Positions 1 to 19,637 of a stretch of DNA of 64,000 nucleotides are shown here, piece after piece. The notes under the pieces were generated by a model. It saw nothing but the letters and a program-made list of their open reading frames with translations, did not search any database and had not been told where the DNA came from. This DNA is from Neocallimastix lanati (nom. inval.) (taxonomy: Eukaryota; Neocallimastigomycota; Neocallimastigomycetes; Neocallimastigales; Neocallimastigaceae), in assembly GCA_016946835.1 (NCBI GenBank), contig JACVTC010000094.1:450001-514000 (forward strand), read 5' to 3'. How positions within the stretch are numbered: position 1 is the first letter of the stretch; each line of letters starts with the position of its first letter. The position numbers and the translations under genes are program-made.

Positions 1-161
1 TGTTATAATTATTTTTTTTTTTTTTTTTTTTTTTTTTGATTAGTTTATGAATATTGACAATTTTTTTTATATTATTGTTATTCAATTATTATTATTATTT
101 ATAAATATATTATTTCATTGTTATATAATATTACTAAGTATATAATAGAAAAAAAACTAAC

Positions 162-1405
162 TTATCAGTAAACATCTTTGAAGAACCGGTCATAACAATT
201 CTAGAGTTATTAATAGCTTGTAAAGTATGAACTAAAATAATATTTTTACCAGTAGCCAATGGAGCCATAGAGACAACACTATCATCCCAAGAGTAAGCAG
301 CTGGACCAGCAACTAAGACTGGTTTAACGTATGGATTTTTACCATTAGATTTAATGGCAGTACCAGAGTATAAAACTGGAGCTTCAAGTTTATCTAATGA
401 AATTGGATAATCTAATTCTTTAATAGCAAGAACATTTGGTGTGGTACCATTGTGTGCAAAATTATCAATGACTTCGAAATTTTCTTCATCAACAGTAGCA
501 CCAAATTCATATAATAAATCTTTAATTGGAGTACCAGTTTTTTCATTAGCAGTAAGTAAAATGTTACCACCCTTATCAATGAATTCAATGAATTGCTTTG
601 TATTGACTTCATTTTCATAGTCTTTTATAAATATTTTAATTTAATTATAAAAATATAAAATAATATAAATATGAATATTATAAATAAAGTTTGTCAAAAT
701 TATTTTTTATCTTAAAAATTTATAAAGTTTATAAAAATATAATAAATTATATTGAATTTCTTATAATTTTTTCGTGTATTTTTATTTTAAAGAAAAAATA
801 AATAAATAAATAAATACATTGAGTTTCTGGAGCTAATAATATTAAATGATCGTATAAACTTTCTTCGTATTTAATAATTTCAAGATTTTCATCAGAGGCA
901 GAAGAGTAGGTAAGATCAAATCCTCTATCTAATTAATATACATCAATATTTATATTTTATAGCATTTAATAAAAATAAAATTCATTTAACTATTATAATT
1001 AATTTATAAATAAATCACACATATATATATTTTATTTAATATTGTGTATTTAATTTAATATTTTTTATTTTTGTTTTGATCACTATAGTAACTTATTATA
1101 ATAACTTTTTGATGTACTATTTTTTAATAGGTTATATATTATTATTATTATTATTATTATTATTTTTTGTTTATTGTTTATTACTTATAATATAAAAAAA
1201 ATAGAATTATTCATAAAAAAAAAAAAATATTGATATTGATATATTTTATTATACCTTCAAGGCTTTTGAAAAAAATTGAATAGTTTTTCTTTTCTTCTAA
1301 TTTATCTAATATAACTAAAATTCTATCTCCATTTAAGGAATTTGATTTAGCAAAAATAAGATATGCGAATTGTAATATTAAAGTAAATAAAAATAAAGTT
1401 TTCAT
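162..1405 (-). CDS. WBP1: Oligosaccharyltransferase 48-kDa subunit (WBP1/OST48/DDOST), 5' exons, truncated by window edge
   Basis: Subunit of the ER oligosaccharyltransferase that transfers the lipid-linked glycan to Asn in N-X-S/T sequons. Three exons can be read: 1405-1255, 928-818 and 621-162. Phases fit exactly (50 codons+1; 36 codons+1 after completing the split codon; then 152 codons+2). Exon 1 gives a hydrophobic signal peptide (MKTLFLFTLILQFAYLIFAK) followed by the family start GDRILVILDKLEEKK; the exon 1/2 junction restores SLEDRGFDLTYSS and exon 2 carries IKYEESLYDHLILLAPETQ, both typical of the OST48 lumenal domain. Exon 3 continues with FIDKGGNILLTANE and later VLVAGPAAYSWDDSV. 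The donor GTTAGT at 161-160 shows that the gene continues beyond the left edge, so the C-terminal half and the membrane anchor are missing here. The remaining 1-161 is intron. Family assignment is firm; exon edges are hand-drawn. Confidence 0.93.
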
Positions 1406-2038
1406 GTTGACAAATCTTATATATATATATATATATAAATAAATAATGGTAATAAATTGAAATGCTTATAATTTATTTATTATTTTTATATTTTTCTTTT
1501 TATTTATATATTGTAAATGTTATTTCCCTTGGTTAAAATGTATAATCCTTTTATTTATTGATTCTGAATTTTTTTTAGATATAAAAAAATAATATATATT
1601 TGTATATATTTGTTAAAATATTAAATATTAAAAGAACAATTATTTATATTTTCAAATATACAACTATTTGTAACTAGATTAGATTTTAAAATTTAAAACT
1701 TAATTTTTTTTTTTTTTTTTTATAATTAAGTTGATTGATTATTTAATGAAATAATATTAAATATAAAGCTTAAAATATGATAAAAAAAAAAAAAACTAAA
1801 TATTAATTTCTATTTTCTATTAAAATTGTATATAAAAAATATATAATTAATTTCTTTTATTTCTTTTTCTAAATTTTATTTCTATTTTGTTTTTATTTTT
1901 CTTTATATTTTTTTTTTTTTATTTTTTAATTTTTTTACTATAAAAGTTTCCTTCTTCCTTTTTTTTTTTTTTTTTTTTTTAATACTATTGAATACTATTC
2001 AATAATTTATTAAATCTTTTTTTTTTTAATAATCAATT

Positions 2039-2092
<54 letters not shown>

Positions 2093-2569
2093 ATTAATTT
2101 TTTTTTTAATTAATCAAAATTCAAAATTTTATTCTTTCGATTTGATAAATAATACATCTAAAGTTTTTCATTTAAAAGTAATTAATGTAAATTTAATTAA
2201 TGATTTAGAGGCTGATATACTTTAAGGTTACAATTAATGTACAATAATATTTAAAAATACATTAAATCATGCATTAAAATAAAAAAAAAAAGAAATATAA
2301 AATATTAAATATTAAATATAATATATATATATAAAAAAAAATATTTAAAAAAAAAAAAAATAATTAAAAGCATTATTTTTTATTTTTTATTATATAATGG
2401 TAAATTAAAAATTTTTTAAAATAAAAAATTCATTTTTATTTATATTTTAAATATTTATATTTATATTTATATTTATTTATATTTTTATTTTAACCTTATT
2501 GTAACAAAAGATTCATATTAATTATAATTTAAAAAGAATAATTAAAATTTAGTTAAATTAAAAATTACA
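1406..2569. other. AT-rich intergenic region between divergent WBP1 and PUS3
   Basis: Shared upstream region of two divergently transcribed genes. It holds poly(T)/poly(A) tracts (about 1703-1720, 1961-1980), a TTTA tetranucleotide tract at 2041-2090 and no open frame that looks coding. Core promoter elements cannot be singled out against the AT background. Confidence 0.7.
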
Positions 2570-4234
2570 ATGAGTAATAAGGAACAGAATAATTTAGATT
2601 TTGAATCATGGGATAAAAAAGAACTTCTTGAATATATAAAAAAGGAATTAAATAATAATAATAACAATAATGTGCATATAAAAAATAATAATTATTCAAA
2701 TGCTCAAAATAATAATAATAATAATAAGGGTAAAGTGAAACGTGAATTGGATTTTACAAAATGTTGTTATAGATATATAGCATTAAAAATTTCATACTTT
2801 GGTTGGAGTTATCAAGGGTTTGCTGCACAGGCAGAAGATAGAAATGTTGATACCATTGAGGGACGTTTATTTGATGCGTTGAAAACGTTAAAATTAATAA
2901 AAGATAGAAAATCATGTCACTATAGTTTATGTGGTCGTACAGATAAAGGGGTAAGTGCATTTTCACAAATTGTGGGTTTGTATGTTCGTTCATCGCTTAA
3001 AAATGACAAAGATAAAGGAATATATACCTATGAAGAAATACAAAATTTAAAAAAAAAGAATTTACCTTCAGACACAGATTCTATAAATAATAATTTAAAT
3101 GGTAAAATTGAAAATAACGAATGGAATGAACCATGGAATGAAGAAGTAATTAAGGCAACTGAAAATGAAATGAATTATGTTAATATGTTAAATCGTATAT
3201 TACCAAGAGATATTCGTGTTTTAGCTTGGTCACCAATAAATCCATCATTCAATGCGAGATACGATTGCCTCTACCGAAAATATCATTATTTCTTTAGTGG
3301 ACAGGATCTTGATATAAAATTAATGCAAGAAGCCGCTAAAAAATTAGAAGGTCACCACGATTTTCGGAATTTTTGTAAAATAGATCCTACTAAATCAAAT
3401 AAATTTCAAAGAACCATTTATAGTTGTTCTATTTTTAAATCAAGTGATATTTCTGAACTCTGTCAACAACATGAAGAAAATGAAATGATCGTTGATGCTT
3501 CTCCATCTTCTCCATCTTCTCCATCCTCCATAATGACAACCTATCATCCTTTTGATATTTATGTTTTTGAAATTAAAGGTATGGCTTTCTTATGGCATCA
3601 AGTACGTTGTTGTATGGCTATCCTCTTTCTTATTGGAAAGCATAAAGAGAACCCTGATATTATCGATAAACTTTTCGATATCGATGATAAAAATGATAAG
3701 GGTAAACCAATATATGATTTAGCACCTGAAATACCTTTAGTTTTGGTAGATACTGGTTATCCAAATAATACTTTTTATTGGATTAATGATAAATTATCCT
3801 CTTCCTCCCCATCAACGAAGATGAATACAAAAATTGAAAATACTCATTATGGTATCAACTACATCAAGAATTTATCTGTGCTTCTGGAAATATGGCAAGA
3901 AGAAGCTATAAAACTTTCTCTTATATCAAAATTAATCTTAGACCAATGGAATTTTCAATATCAACTTAAAAATTTAAAAACAAATGAAAGTAATACTAAT
4001 ATTAATAATACTAATACTAATAATAATACCCCTAATCAAGGATTCATAGAATTATTAAAATTTATTCAATCGTATAATTTGGATGGTTGGTATAATTCAA
4101 AACGAATACAAAAAATTCCAGTTAAAGGTGATAGCAAAAAAGGGAATTCCTTAAATTATATACCTTTATTAAAAAGAAAAAAGTGTAATTCTTTTAATGA
4201 AGCATTACAAAGAAAAAAACAAAAGAATGAATAA
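2570..4234 (+). CDS. PUS3: tRNA pseudouridine(38/39) synthase, Pus3/Deg1 family
   Basis: Isomerises uridine to pseudouridine at positions 38/39 of the tRNA anticodon stem. Intronless, 554 residues. The N-terminus has WDKKELLEYIKKEL, like the start of yeast Deg1, then an Asn-rich spacer (about residues 28-52). The TruA-type catalytic domain begins near residue 60 with RYIALKISYFGWSYQG; the catalytic Asp is D125 in CGRTDKGVSA. Further family landmarks are FNARYDCLYRKYHYFF, DFRNFCKIDPTK, GMAFLWHQVRCCMAILFLIG and IPLVLVDTGYP. The FRNFCK and LWHQVRCCMAI forms point to the Pus3/Deg1 branch rather than Pus1. The acidic/Ser linker about residues 295-320 and the Asn tract near residue 475 are low-complexity insertions. 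ATG at 2570 is preceded by AT-rich sequence without another in-frame start nearby; the C-terminus is basic (RKKQKNE). Confidence 0.95.
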   Translation: MSNKEQNNLDFESWDKKELLEYIKKELNNNNNNNVHIKNNNYSNAQNNNNNNKGKVKRELDFTKCCYRYIALKISYFGWSYQGFAAQAEDRNVDTIEGRLFDALKTLKLIKDRKSCHYSLCGRTDKGVSAFSQIVGLYVRSSLKNDKDKGIYTYEEIQNLKKKNLPSDTDSINNNLNGKIENNEWNEPWNEEVIKATENEMNYVNMLNRILPRDIRVLAWSPINPSFNARYDCLYRKYHYFFSGQDLDIKLMQEAAKKLEGHHDFRNFCKIDPTKSNKFQRTIYSCSIFKSSDISELCQQHEENEMIVDASPSSPSSPSSIMTTYHPFDIYVFEIKGMAFLWHQVRCCMAILFLIGKHKENPDIIDKLFDIDDKNDKGKPIYDLAPEIPLVLVDTGYPNNTFYWINDKLSSSSPSTKMNTKIENTHYGINYIKNLSVLLEIWQEEAIKLSLISKLILDQWNFQYQLKNLKTNESNTNINNTNTNNNTPNQGFIELLKFIQSYNLDGWYNSKRIQKIPVKGDSKKGNSLNYIPLLKRKKCNSFNEALQRKKQKNE

Positions 4235-4754
4235 TTTTTTTTTTATTATTATTATTCAAATAATATATCAAAATGATATATATATATATATCTAATTATT
4301 ATTATTAGTAGTAGTATTTTATTTCTTATTAAATTGTACTCTTGCTCAATAAAAAATAAACATTTTTTTTTTATTTATTTATGAAATTTATATCATGCAA
4401 ACATAATTAATTCTAATTAAAAAAAAAAAAAAATGTAGAGAAAACATATTAGTTATTAAAAATAGTTTTTATATATAAATTTTTAATTGCAAATTTTTAT
4501 AGATTATTACATATTTATTTATTATTATATATATATATAATAAAAATAAAGATAAAGTAATTATAACTTTTATAACTTTTATTTTTGTTAATATCATATA
4601 CTTTTATATTTTTCTTATAGGCTTTTTTTTTAAAAAAAATAATAATAATTATAAGTAATTATTATTATCATTATTATTATTATAATTTTATAAAAATATT
4701 TTAAATTATTTTAAATTATTCTGTTAACATTTCTTGGTTTTATTATTGACCTTC

Positions 4755-4787
<33 letters not shown>

Positions 4788-5008
4788 CCTTTATTTTTAT
4801 AAAAAAAAAACAACTTAATTTAAATAATAGATTTTAAAATTGAATCGATAAAATAAACTATATTAATTGAAAAAAAAAAAAAAAAAAAAAACTTATTATT
4901 TTATTATAAAATTTATTTATATATATTGGAAATTACCGAAAATAATAATAATAATAAGTATTTAGGTTTTTTTTTATTTTTTTTTTAAAAAAAAATAATT
5001 CAATTTAT
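4235..5008. other. Intergenic region between convergent PUS3 and the coiled-coil gene
   Basis: Shared 3' region of two convergent genes. It contains A/T homopolymers (T run about 4761-4787, A run about 4870-4890) and no coding signal. Transcription termination for both genes must lie here, but no distinctive signal stands out. Confidence 0.6.
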
Positions 5009-5443
5009 TTAATTTTCCTTGAGTTCTTCTTCAGTTTCTTCTTTAATAGTTTGTCTTTTCTTTTCTTCTTCCTCAATTTGACTTAACATAGCATCTAAAG
5101 AAGCATTGACTTTATCGAATTTAGCTTCTAAGATATCTAAAATAGCATTAGTATCGTCCATTTGCTGTTAAATTTTAATAGATAAGGGATTTTGTTACCA
5201 AATAAAAACAATAAAGATAATAAATATAAATAAATGTAATATATATAATAAATATAATAATATAAATTAAAGATTTAATTTTTTAATTTTGACTTTATTT
5301 AAAGGAAATAAAATATTATTATTTTATACCTTATTTATAGCAGCAATATCTAATTTTCCATTGGCATCATCAAAATTTTCGACTTTTTTAATGTCTTCTT
5401 GGAGCTTTTTTACCATTGAATCAATACTTATTTCATTAACCAT
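5009..5443 (-). CDS. Small acidic coiled-coil protein, possibly UPF0184/bublin (BBLN)-like
   Basis: Two exons: 5443-5330 (38 codons, phase 0, donor GTATAA) and 5164-5009 (51 codons plus TAA, acceptor AACAG). The 89-residue product starts MVNEISIDSMVKKLQEDIKK and continues in exon 2 with MDDTNAILDILEAKFDKVNA. Hydrophobic heptad spacing runs from about residue 8 to 70, followed by a charged tail ending EEELKEN. The TNAILDILEAKFDKVNASLD stretch resembles the short coiled coil of the UPF0184/BBLN family, and the length is close to that family (about 80 residues), but this is a weak, coiled-coil level resemblance. HSBP1-like or another small coiled-coil family is possible. The gene structure is better supported than the name. 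Confidence 0.7.
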
Positions 5444-6594
5444 TTTGATATTATTTTTATTATTTTATATTAAAACAATCAAAAAAAAAAAACTTCTTTT
5501 TTTTTTTTCACTTTAAATATATAAACCTTTTTTTTATATTATTACTTTTTAAAGTTCTATTTGTTATGTTTTTATTAATTAAAACATTAAAACTGTTTTT
5601 AAGTTCTTTTTTTTTTCTTTTATAATTATTTGCTTTTTATTATTAATTAATAATAAAATTTTGTTAATTATTAATCTTATTATATTTAAAAATATATTTT
5701 AATATTTAATTATTCCATTATTTATTTATTTATTCATTAAATTAAATAATTATTTATTTATTCATTAAATTAAATAATTATTTATTTATTTATTGTTTGT
5801 TTATTTATTCATTTAATTAATTAATAAATTAATTATTATTTATTTATTTATTTATTATTTATTTATTTATTATTTATTTATTATTTATTTATTCATGGTT
5901 TTTCCTATTTTTTATAGTGTACTATAATATATAACTATATATATTATTAAAATATATATTATTGAAGGATGATAAGATTAAACAACATTTAAAAAAATAT
6001 ATTTTCATGTATATTATCAATAAATTAATAATATATGAAATAAAGATAAACTTTGTAAATGAATGAATAATAATATAATAAATAATTTATTAATTAAATA
6101 ATTAAGTAGATATATATTAAATAAATAAATAAATAGATATTAATCATAATATTTAAGGATAAAACCAATAATAAATATTATATATGAATTTTAATTATAT
6201 GTTATTTGTTTTAGTAATTATGAAATTACTGTGGATGGATGGATTGTTTCTTCACAAAGTAAAAATATTATTAATATATATAAATTAGTTAAATTCAATA
6301 ATATAAAAGTTTAACAGGAATAAAAGCTAAGTATTACTGATAATTGATTATTTTTTTTAAATATAATTCATGTATTTTATTACTTGAATGATATGTTTAG
6401 CAATTTTTCTACTTTGTATAATGGATAAAATGTCAAAATAACTATTTCAAAATAAACTCAAGTGTAGATTTATGAAAACATTAACATTGACATTGTTAAA
6501 ATTATAATTTAATAATTTTTATATTTTATTTTATTTTATTTTTTTTTTATATTTTATTTTTTATTTTTTATTTTTTATTTTTTATTTTTTCTCT

Positions 6595-6653
<59 letters not shown>

Positions 6654-7155
6654 TTGTATTAGATGAATATAAATTGTTATGAATTCCTTTTTTTTTTTTT
6701 TTTTTTCTTCTCTTTCTTTTAACAAAACTTATATATATAATATTTTATTATGATTTAATTATTTTTATTCTCTAAAGATATTTTTCTATAATAATTAAGT
6801 TAAATAAATTTTTTTATATATACTATTATTATTATTCTTTTTTTTTTTTTTTTTGAAAATAGAAAAGAAAAAAAAAAAAAAAAAAAAAAATAAATAAATT
6901 ATATGATTTACGATTATATAAGATTATTAAATAGACATGACATTAAATTTACGATATTTAATTTAATACCATAGTTTTTTTTCTTTTAATTTTTTGAAAA
7001 ATTTAAATAAATTAATAAATAATTAAAAAAAGTAAAAATGTGATTAAAAAAAAAATATGTAAATATATATACTAAAAAAACAAAGTAAAACCAATGAATG
7101 ACAAAATATATATTCTTTTTTTTTTTTTTTTTTTAATTTTACTGCTGTATTATTC
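5444..7155. other. AT-rich intergenic region with long homopolymers
   Basis: No coding exon recognised. Contents include TTTA/ATTA tetranucleotide tracts (5715-5895), TTTTA pentamers (6521-6590), an uninterrupted T run of about 54 (6598-6651), a T run at 6688-6706 and an A run at about 6871-6890. It is the 3' flank of the RasGAP gene and the 5' flank of the coiled-coil gene. Confidence 0.6.
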
Positions 7156-13702
<6,547 letters not shown>

Positions 13703-13886
13703 ATTAAAAAAATTTTTTTTTTTTTTTAATTTTTTTTTATAAATATATATAAATATTAATATATATATATATTTAATATTTTAATGGTATTATATTAATT
13801 TTTTTTCCTCTTCTTAAACATTGACTTATATTTATTTCTGTTTTATTATAAGATATAATAATTTATTTTTATTATATCTTAAAAAT

Positions 13887-13923
<37 letters not shown>

Positions 13924-14613
13924 TAAATAAAAAAGATATATATATGTATTGTTTTTTTCCCACTTTTTGTTATTTTCTATTAATTATTTCTTCAAAAATT
14001 CCTCAAAAATTAAAATAAATTTTTTATATAATATTATATTCCAAGTTATATTAATGATATTCTTAGTAATTTTTATTTGATGTGATTTAAATATATATAT
14101 ATATATATATGAATCTTTATTCCTCTCCAAAAAACAAAAGAAAAAAATTAAAGTCAATGAAAAAATGATTTAGAGTTATAATCATAATACTGATATATGT
14201 ATTCTTTTAATATATAGATATATATATGATCATGCAGAGAAAAAAAAAAAAAAAGAACTATTAAATTTATGATTGATAGAATGATGTTTTTATTAAATGT
14301 AGTGAAAAAAAAATTTTTTGTTATTAATTTATTAGAAAAATTTAATCCATTTGATGTATTATATATATTATATATTTTTTTTTATGATCATATTAAATAT
14401 AAATAAAAATATAAAAGAATATATATATAAAAGGTATAATAATTTCCTTTGAGGTATATAACAATGCAATAAAATAATGAAAAATTTTATAATGAAATTA
14501 TTAATAATGTATATATATTAATATTTTCTACATTTATTTTGTTTTATATTGTCATATATAATATAATTTTTCTATTTTATAATAATCATTTATCTTCTCG
14601 ATTTTATAATTTC

Positions 14614-14668
<55 letters not shown>

Positions 14669-16936
14669 CTTTCTTTTAAATCAAATTATTATTTAACAAT
14701 CAACATATATACATGTATGTATGTATATATATATCTTTTTATTTAAATTTTTATTAAATACTTGATTTATCAATTATTATAAAAATTAATAACTAACGAT
14801 TAATAAATTTTTACTTTACTATTTAATAATACGAAAAAAAAAAAAAAAATAATAAATAAAAAATAATAATATTAATAATAATAATAATAATAATAAAATA
14901 AAAAAAAAAAAATTATTATTAATAAAATTCTTAAGAGTTTCCAAAAACTTTAATTATATTAATATTTTTTTTCTCTCTCTCTTTTTTTTTTTTTTTTACC
15001 TTAATTCTTATAATCTTAATAAAAAAAAAAACCTTTAATTTTATGAAATAATATAATTAATATTTAAACTTTATAATATATTCTTTGAACTTTTATTTCT
15101 TTTTTCTTTTTTGAATTTTAGTTTAAAAATACTTTTTGAAATAAACTTTAAATAATGGATATAAAATTTTAATTTTTAATAAAATTCTTTCAACTGACCT
15201 TAAAAGAATGTAATTAAAATTTAAAGATTAAAATAACAAATAAATATAATTTATTAGGATAGCTAATAGCAAAATATATTAGATACTATATTTTTATTTT
15301 CATTTATTATTTATTATTTATTATTATTTATTACAATTTATTATTTATTATTTATTAATAAATACTCTTTTGGTTATTTATTATTCAATTATTTATTAAT
15401 TATTTAATAACTTTTTTAAATACTTTGTTAATAATGGTCATTTTATTATCTGTAAATTTAAATAAATCAATAATAAAAGAATTCAATATTTTCAATACAT
15501 TTTAATCATTATTGAAAAGCATATAATTAAAATTAATCAAATTTTAAATATAAACTTTGTTAAAGAATAAAAAAATAATTCTAAAATGATTCAAATCTTA
15601 TATCTTAATAGATTGATGTAATTTTATATTGTAATTTTTTTTAATTTTTAGTATTAGTTTTTTGTTTTATTTAAAATTGATAATCAGTAAATTTTATTTT
15701 GAATGAATTACATTTATTAGCATAATTTAATTATATTAAATTGTAATTTAGAATATTAGATTTTTTTTCTTTATTTTGAAATTAACTTTTTTTTTTTTTT
15801 CTTTATTTTCAAATTATATAATTTATATATATATATATAAATTATAATTTACCATTAATTTAACTATATAGATATTTTCTCACGTTAAACCTAACTTTTT
15901 TTTTTTTTAATGAAATAAATATTGTCAAGATTGGCTATTTAAATAATTATTAAAAACTTTACCAAATATTATTTTACGATTATATTATTATATTACCACC
16001 ATATAATATAAAGACCATAACATTTTATTATATTAATAATATTATTCTTTAATTTTTTTTTGTTTTTTTTTTTACATTAAAAAGTATAAAATAACTCTAA
16101 AAATAAATAAAAATAAATAAAAAAAAAAAAAAAAAAAAAAAAAGAAAAAATAATTTATCATTACACACATAAAAATTCAAATATATATTTATATATTTAT
16201 TTTGTTATTTTTTATTTTTATTTTATTTTTATTTATTTATTTATTATTATTTTATTTTATTTTATTTTATTTTATTTTTTTTTTGATATTATATTTGTTG
16301 AATATATATATATATTTTTTTTTCTTTTTCTTTATTCATATTAGATATATACATTTATAAAAATTTATAATATTTAAGAAAATATAATACTTAAAAATTT
16401 ACTTTTTAAAAAAGAGCACAAAAAATAAATTAAATATATATTTAATAAAAATCTTCTATTTTTATTATTTTTTTAAAAAAATTAAAAATAATATATATAT
16501 ATATATATTTAAAAAAAAAGAACTGAAAATTACTTTAAATTAAAATTAAATAAAGAAATAATAAAGGTATTTTTTTTGTAGTTCTATATTTATTTCAAAA
16601 AGTGTGGGGAAGTATTATTTAGTGGTTCACTTCATTAAAATTTGTTAGAAATTAACATTTAAAATAAATAAATTTCAAAAAAAAAAAAAAAAAAAAAAAG
16701 TAATTTTTCATAATAATAATATTAATTACTTTTATTATAAATAATTAATTGACGTCCAAATTCATTGATTCTCCCTTAATTAAAAAAGAAAAATTCAAAA
16801 AAAAAAAAAAAAAAATGTGTAGAATACTCTTTAAATTAAAAAAAAAAAAAAAATCTTTTATTATTTATGATTTATATTAAAAAATAATATTAGTTAACAT
16901 GAAACTTTGTTTATAAAAAGAAACTTAAAATAAAAT

Positions 16937-16969
<33 letters not shown>

Positions 16970-17247
16970 CTATAATAATCTTTTAAAAATATTATTATTT
17001 TATATAGTAATTATAATAAACCTGAGAAATAACTTTAAAAAAAAAAACAGAATACATTTCTATTAATTATTTTCAAATTTTTAATATAAAAAGATACATT
17101 TTCAAAATAAAACTTTAAAAGTTGTATTGATTTGTTTTTATTCAAAAAAAAAAAAAAAAAATTTTGACTAATAAAGAATTAATTTGATAAATGAAAATTG
17201 TCTTTATAAATTTGTATAAAAAATTATTGAAAGAAAATATTATTATA
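13703..17247. other. Gene-poor AT-rich region
   Basis: About 3.5 kb with no convincing exon. Contents are TA dinucleotide tracts (14618-14653), AAT runs (13890-13922, 16940-16969), TTTTA pentamers (16250-16278) and many A/T homopolymers. The short open frame at 13821-14018 is an artefact of an AAT repeat. It is the 5' flank of the RasGAP gene. Confidence 0.6.
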
Positions 17248-17481
17248 TGTTAAGATTAAACTACAATTAAATATTGTACATACAAATATTATAATATTTT
17301 ATAATGTTTTATTATGTAATAATATGTATGTAAGAGTATAGAAGAAACTTTATTTTATAAATTTAGGAACAAAGAAGTCATTAATTATTTTATTAATATA
17401 TAATATTATATAAATTGTTATTAGTATAAAATTACTTATTTTTATTGTGTGTTTATCGATTTGGAGTTTGACTCCTTAACA
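17248..17481 (+). repeat. 5' LTR of the short LTR element
   Basis: 234 bp, TGTTAAG at the start and CTTAACA at the end. Its last 25 bases contain the small hairpin GGAGT-TTG-ACTCC, also kept in the 3' LTR. Confidence 0.8.
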
Positions 17482-17579
17482 GATCAAGAGTCTCAAACAA
17501 TAGAGACTAGTTTTTTATTAAGTTATTAAATACTAAAATGTTTTAATAATTATTGGTTTAATTTTAATTATTTAGATAT

Positions 17580-18400
17580 TTTATTTGACGTTTTATAAAA
17601 TGGCTAGAAAAAAGTAATAATAAAAAATAAAAATTATGATGGAAGAGAGTTCGTCTTCGTCAACTCCGACTGAAAATAAAGACCATGAATTAATCCCTTT
17701 CTGATTATGAATCTAACGATAAAAGAAATATTACCAATAAATATTATGGTAATATATCAAAATCTATCTTTGAAATTAAAGATTTTAAATTATAATAATG
17801 AAAATTTCTCTAGATTGATATAAAACATTAAAAAGGCATTTAAATAGCCAATGATATAGGTAATTATGTTGAAATAGATATTAAATTTTCAGATATGAGC
17901 AGATATCAAATAAGATCTGACAATGCTGTTCAGTCTATCATAATAAATATCTTTGAAAAATCAAATTAGGAATACTTACGAGGATGTAAGACTTCATATA
18001 ATATGATTGATAGATTTAAAAAGAAAAAAAAATAGTATCTCTCAATCAGGTCAAGCATTCTTAAATACTCCAGAATATAAAATAATTAACTTAAAATTAA
18101 TTAATAGCGATTACATTCAATATATTTGATGATTTAAATAATTTATTTAATTGAACAATATAAAATAGAATATAATAAGTTAAAAAAAGAAACCTTTTGA
18201 TGAAGAAATAAAACTTTTTATGCCTATTATATGAATTAAATAAAATTGGTATTAATTCACCACCAATTTATAGCCATAAAAGTTTTAAAGAAATGTTTAA
18301 TAAAGAAATAAAAAATTAAAATTATTGTTGATAATAAAGCATTCATAGCAATGGCTCAGGATACAAATTCTAAAGAAAAGATGTTAAGCATATAGATATA
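17580..18400 (+). pseudogene. Degenerate gag-like frame of the short LTR element
   Basis: Stretches of coding-like sequence in changing frames, for example SSSSTPTENKDHELIP near 17650 and a longer one about 17840-18110 containing IANDIGNYVEIDIKFSDMSR and EYLRGCKTSYNMIDRFKKK. The in-frame stops in that longer stretch are TAA and TAG where CAA and CAG would fit. No zinc knuckle or pol motif is seen. Gag is inferred from position between the LTRs, not from family similarity. Confidence 0.5.
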
Positions 18401-18428
18401 AGCATATAACTCATAATGTAAAGGGGAA

Positions 18429-18694
18429 TGATAAGATTAAATTAAACATTGTATATTAAAGTATTATAAATATTTTATTAGGCTTTATTATGTAACAATT
18501 TGAATGTAAGAGTATAAAAGAAACTTTTTTTTAAAGTTTCTTTTATAAGAAATTTAAGAACGAGGGTGCCTTTAAATATAACATTAATATATATTATTTA
18601 AATAAAAGAATTAAATATTAAATATATTGTTATTAACATAAAATTATTTAATTAATATTGCGTGTTTGTCACTTTGGAGTTTGACTCCTTTACA
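18429..18694 (+). repeat. 3' LTR of the short LTR element
   Basis: 266 bp, homologous to 17248-17481, preceded by the polypurine tract AAAGGGGAA. It carries an extra AT-rich stretch and the perfect inverted repeat AAAGAAACTTT-type segment around 18505-18540. Confidence 0.75.
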
Positions 18695-18799
18695 TAAATT
18701 ATTGTTTTAAATTTTTTATTTTTTTTTTTTTTCTTTAAATTTTTTATTTTTACATTAAACATTAATAGCTATTATTGTTGTTTAACTGGAAAGAAAGAA

Positions 18800-18845
<46 letters not shown>

Positions 18846-19029
18846 TATTTTTTTCTTTTAAATTTTTCTAAAATGAAATAGCCATAAAAAGGGAAAAAGG
18901 TTTTTTTTTTCTTTTTTATTAATAATTTAATATAAATAAAAAAAAAGAAACAAAAAGAATAGTTTTATGCTAAGCAAGTTCTTAATAATTATTATTATAT
19001 ATAAATTTTATTATTATTAACCAATATAT

Positions 19030-19244
19030 ATTAAATTATTCTAATGTAAATCGAATAGTCTTCTTTTTGTGGGGATAACCTACCTTTTTCAAGAGCGTCA
19101 ACGTCAAAGCGATAAAGCAAAGATGAAATTCTGATAAGGATTCAATTGAAAAAAATTTTTTTTATTCACATATTCACAAGAAGTTATCATCGATGAATGG
19201 GAAGAGTTAGACGGAGGCGATTTCGTCCTTGAAACTCATAATAT

Positions 19245-19284
<40 letters not shown>

Positions 19285-19451
19285 ATAATAAATAAAATTT
19301 TCATATATATATATATAATTTTAATAAATATTATTATATAAAGTTTATTATTTATATTATAAAATAAATAAAAAAAAAATTGGTATATAGCTGGTTTAAA
19401 ACAAGTTTAATCCGTTATCATTAGATTTAACTCTTATAGGAGCGTTTAATT

Positions 19452-19487
<36 letters not shown>

Positions 19488-19589
19488 ATAATAATAGTAT
19501 ATTTTATATTTTTATATGGATAGTTATTTATATATTTTAATAGAATAGAACTAATATTTATAAATTGATTTTATATTATATTGATGATT

Positions 19590-19637
<48 letters not shown>

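Larger units (their letters stand above)
17248..18694 (+). mobile_element. Short non-autonomous LTR retroelement, inactivated
   Basis: Two diverged direct repeats bound about 950 bp. The 5' LTR is 17248-17481 and the 3' LTR 18429-18694; both start TG(T/A)(T/A)AAGATTAAA and end GAGTTTGACTCCTT(A/T)ACA, with the terminal inverted pair TGTTAAG/CTTAACA intact in the 5' copy. A polypurine tract AAAGGGGAA abuts the 3' LTR (18420-18428). The leader GATCAAGAGTCTCA follows the 5' LTR directly. The interior encodes only a degenerate gag-like frame, with no reverse transcriptase or integrase. No clean target-site duplication is visible, so the element is old. Confidence 0.85.

Noticed and set aside
19050-19245. 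snoRNA or snRNA reading of the GC-raised block
   Set aside because: C/D-like boxes (GATGA, CTGA) occur but without terminal stem or correct spacing, while the minus strand has protein-like frames with splice signals.
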